Shown here piece after piece: positions 29,073-30,068 of a stretch of 30,068 nucleotides of DNA. Positions within the stretch are counted from its first letter, which is position 1. Each line of letters starts with the position of its first letter. Origin of the DNA: GCA-016699975 sp964420045 (GTDB lineage: Bacteria; Patescibacteriota; Minisyncoccia; Moranbacterales; UBA1568); the NCBI GenBank assembly GCA_964420045.1, contig CAYQPQ010000016.1:1-30068 (forward strand). Reading direction: 5' to 3'. The notes under the pieces were generated by a model that searched no databases, had not been told where the DNA came from, and saw only the letters and a program-made list of their open reading frames with translations. The translations under genes and the position numbers were made by a program.

Positions 29073-30068
29073 CTACATCCCCATCACAAAAGCCAGCAGC
29101 GCGCTTTCTGGGTCGCGTTCGCCGGACTTCGCTTCGCGATCAAGTCGGGCAAGGACAGTGAACGACATTTCCAGCGAGTCCATCGACAACCGGGAGGCAA
29201 TGTGAAAGCACTTCCCGGCGGCAAAGGGGTGCATTCCGAGAAGTTTCGCTGTATCCATCGCACTTCGAATCTGACCATCCATGAGCGCACCTTTCGTGCG
29301 CACAATATTTCGCAATTGCCATGCGCACATGCCGAGAAGCCCCAAGGACTCACCTTCTTCTGCCAAGTGTGAAAAGAGCATGACCGCCTCTCTCTTCTTC
29401 CCCAAGAAAAGAGCGTCGAGCGCCTGAAAAACCGTCTCCTCGCTCGCCACCTTCGGAGAAAGCGCTTGGATATCTTCCTCGCGGAGTGTCGCGTTCGTCC
29501 GGTACGCGGCGAGCTTCCTCACTTCCGCATCAAGCTGAAACATGTCGATAGCCGACTTCCCTCCCGAGCGACTTGCCGGTACTCGACAAATATCAAGGAG
29601 GAGCCTCTGTGCTTTTGGTTCGATTCCCTGCGCACCGGCTTGTTGCGCCACCTGATCCATCCATCGCAAGAGCGCCGGCTCGCCGAGAGGTGCAAACTCT
29701 TGCGATTTTACCTCTTTTACTGCAAGCGCTTTCCACAGTTTCTCAATCTTCTTCGGCTGACCGTTCTGAAACAGAAGAAGTATCCGATTCTCATCAGCAG
29801 CAATGTCGTTTCTGTTTGTCTCAAGGAATTCGGCGAGTGCTCGTCGCGTTTCGATCGGCGCGTCGAAGATATTCCCGGCAATGATGAATTTCTTCGTTGC
29901 AAAAAGCCCCGGGTGTGAGAGGCACTCGCTCAGAGCATTCATCTCCGCGCCATCCGAGAAATCAAATTCGAAAAAACCCGTCGAACCCGGGTTTTTTCCA
30001 AAAAAAGCTTGTTTCAGAGCAAGTCGCTTCTCCCTCAATCGAAACGAATCCTCACCAAAAAAGAAGAG
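29073..30068 (-). CDS. holA: DNA polymerase III delta subunit, 5' end beyond the window
   Basis: Clamp-loader subunit that opens the sliding clamp. The frame stays open to the window edge: upstream of an in-frame TTG at 30038 it reads LFFFGEDSFRLREKRL, the conserved start of HolA ('lyGeD.fl.rekl'), so the true start lies outside. 331 residues are visible. Seen: FATKKFIIAGNIF, RILLLFQNGQP, KKIEKLWKAL, the middle FAPLGEPALLRWMDQVA, and the C-terminal helical domain with EETVFQALDALFLGKKREA and LLGMCAWQLRNIV. This matches the family's normal length of about 330-345. Confidence 0.92.
   Translation of the reverse strand, partial: LFFFGEDSFRLREKRLALKQAFFGKNPGSTGFFEFDFSDGAEMNALSECLSHPGLFATKKFIIAGNIFDAPIETRRALAEFLETNRNDIAADENRILLLFQNGQPKKIEKLWKALAVKEVKSQEFAPLGEPALLRWMDQVAQQAGAQGIEPKAQRLLLDICRVPASRSGGKSAIDMFQLDAEVRKLAAYRTNATLREEDIQALSPKVASEETVFQALDALFLGKKREAVMLFSHLAEEGESLGLLGMCAWQLRNIVRTKGALMDGQIRSAMDTAKLLGMHPFAAGKCFHIASRLSMDSLEMSFTVLARLDREAKSGERDPESALLAFVMGM

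Overview
This window looks like chromosomal DNA of a reduced-genome bacterium of the Candidate Phyla Radiation (Patescibacteria, probably Parcubacteria-like). That is inference, from the weak or absent Shine-Dalgarno sequences, a very short AtpH, a Mur ligase without its N-terminal domain, a four-helix-bundle (S23-type) gene flanked by word-like repeats, and short repeats translated inside proteins. No rRNA, tRNA, CRISPR array, prophage or transposase gene was seen.

Layout. 1-4300: pyrF-like decarboxylase and an oversized leucyl-tRNA synthetase carrying two Nudix domains (minus strand). 4391-5997: a Sel1-like small protein and a DUF4349 membrane protein (minus). 6040-14360: one F-type ATP synthase operon read leftward in the order atpB-E-F-H-A-G-D-C. 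A HAD-like gene lies between H and A, a hairpin element between A and G, a second hairpin element plus an opposite-strand promoter-gene-terminator unit between G and D, an S23 gene with inverted-repeat flanks between D and C, and a 140-bp palindromic element after C. 14397-19793: a secreted pilin-like/esterase fusion, exonuclease VII (xseB, xseA), a membrane-anchored DsbA-like protein and a DsbD/CcdA-like redox membrane protein. 19960-23270: a degenerate membrane-anchored receiver protein divergent from a MacB-type ABC ATPase and permease. 23346-24620: MurE-like ligase. 24621-24964: a 343-bp stretch with a likely structured small RNA ending in a strong terminator. 24965-27459: TrmB-like regulator, FemAB-like aminoacyltransferase and ruvA (minus). 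27580-27852: rpsT (plus). 27951-30068: a beta-propeller glycosidase-like protein and holA, the latter cut by the window end.

How it works together. The ATP synthase complex is complete in its eight structural subunits. The DsbA-like and DsbD-like proteins form a plausible exported thiol-redox pair. MurE and FemAB act on cell-wall peptides. The ABC pair is probably a MacB-like exporter, with a promoter back to back with that of the receiver protein. The most unusual items are the double-Nudix LeuRS, the heavily interrupted ATP synthase operon, and two copies of a palindromic element whose loop is inverted relative to its asymmetric arms.
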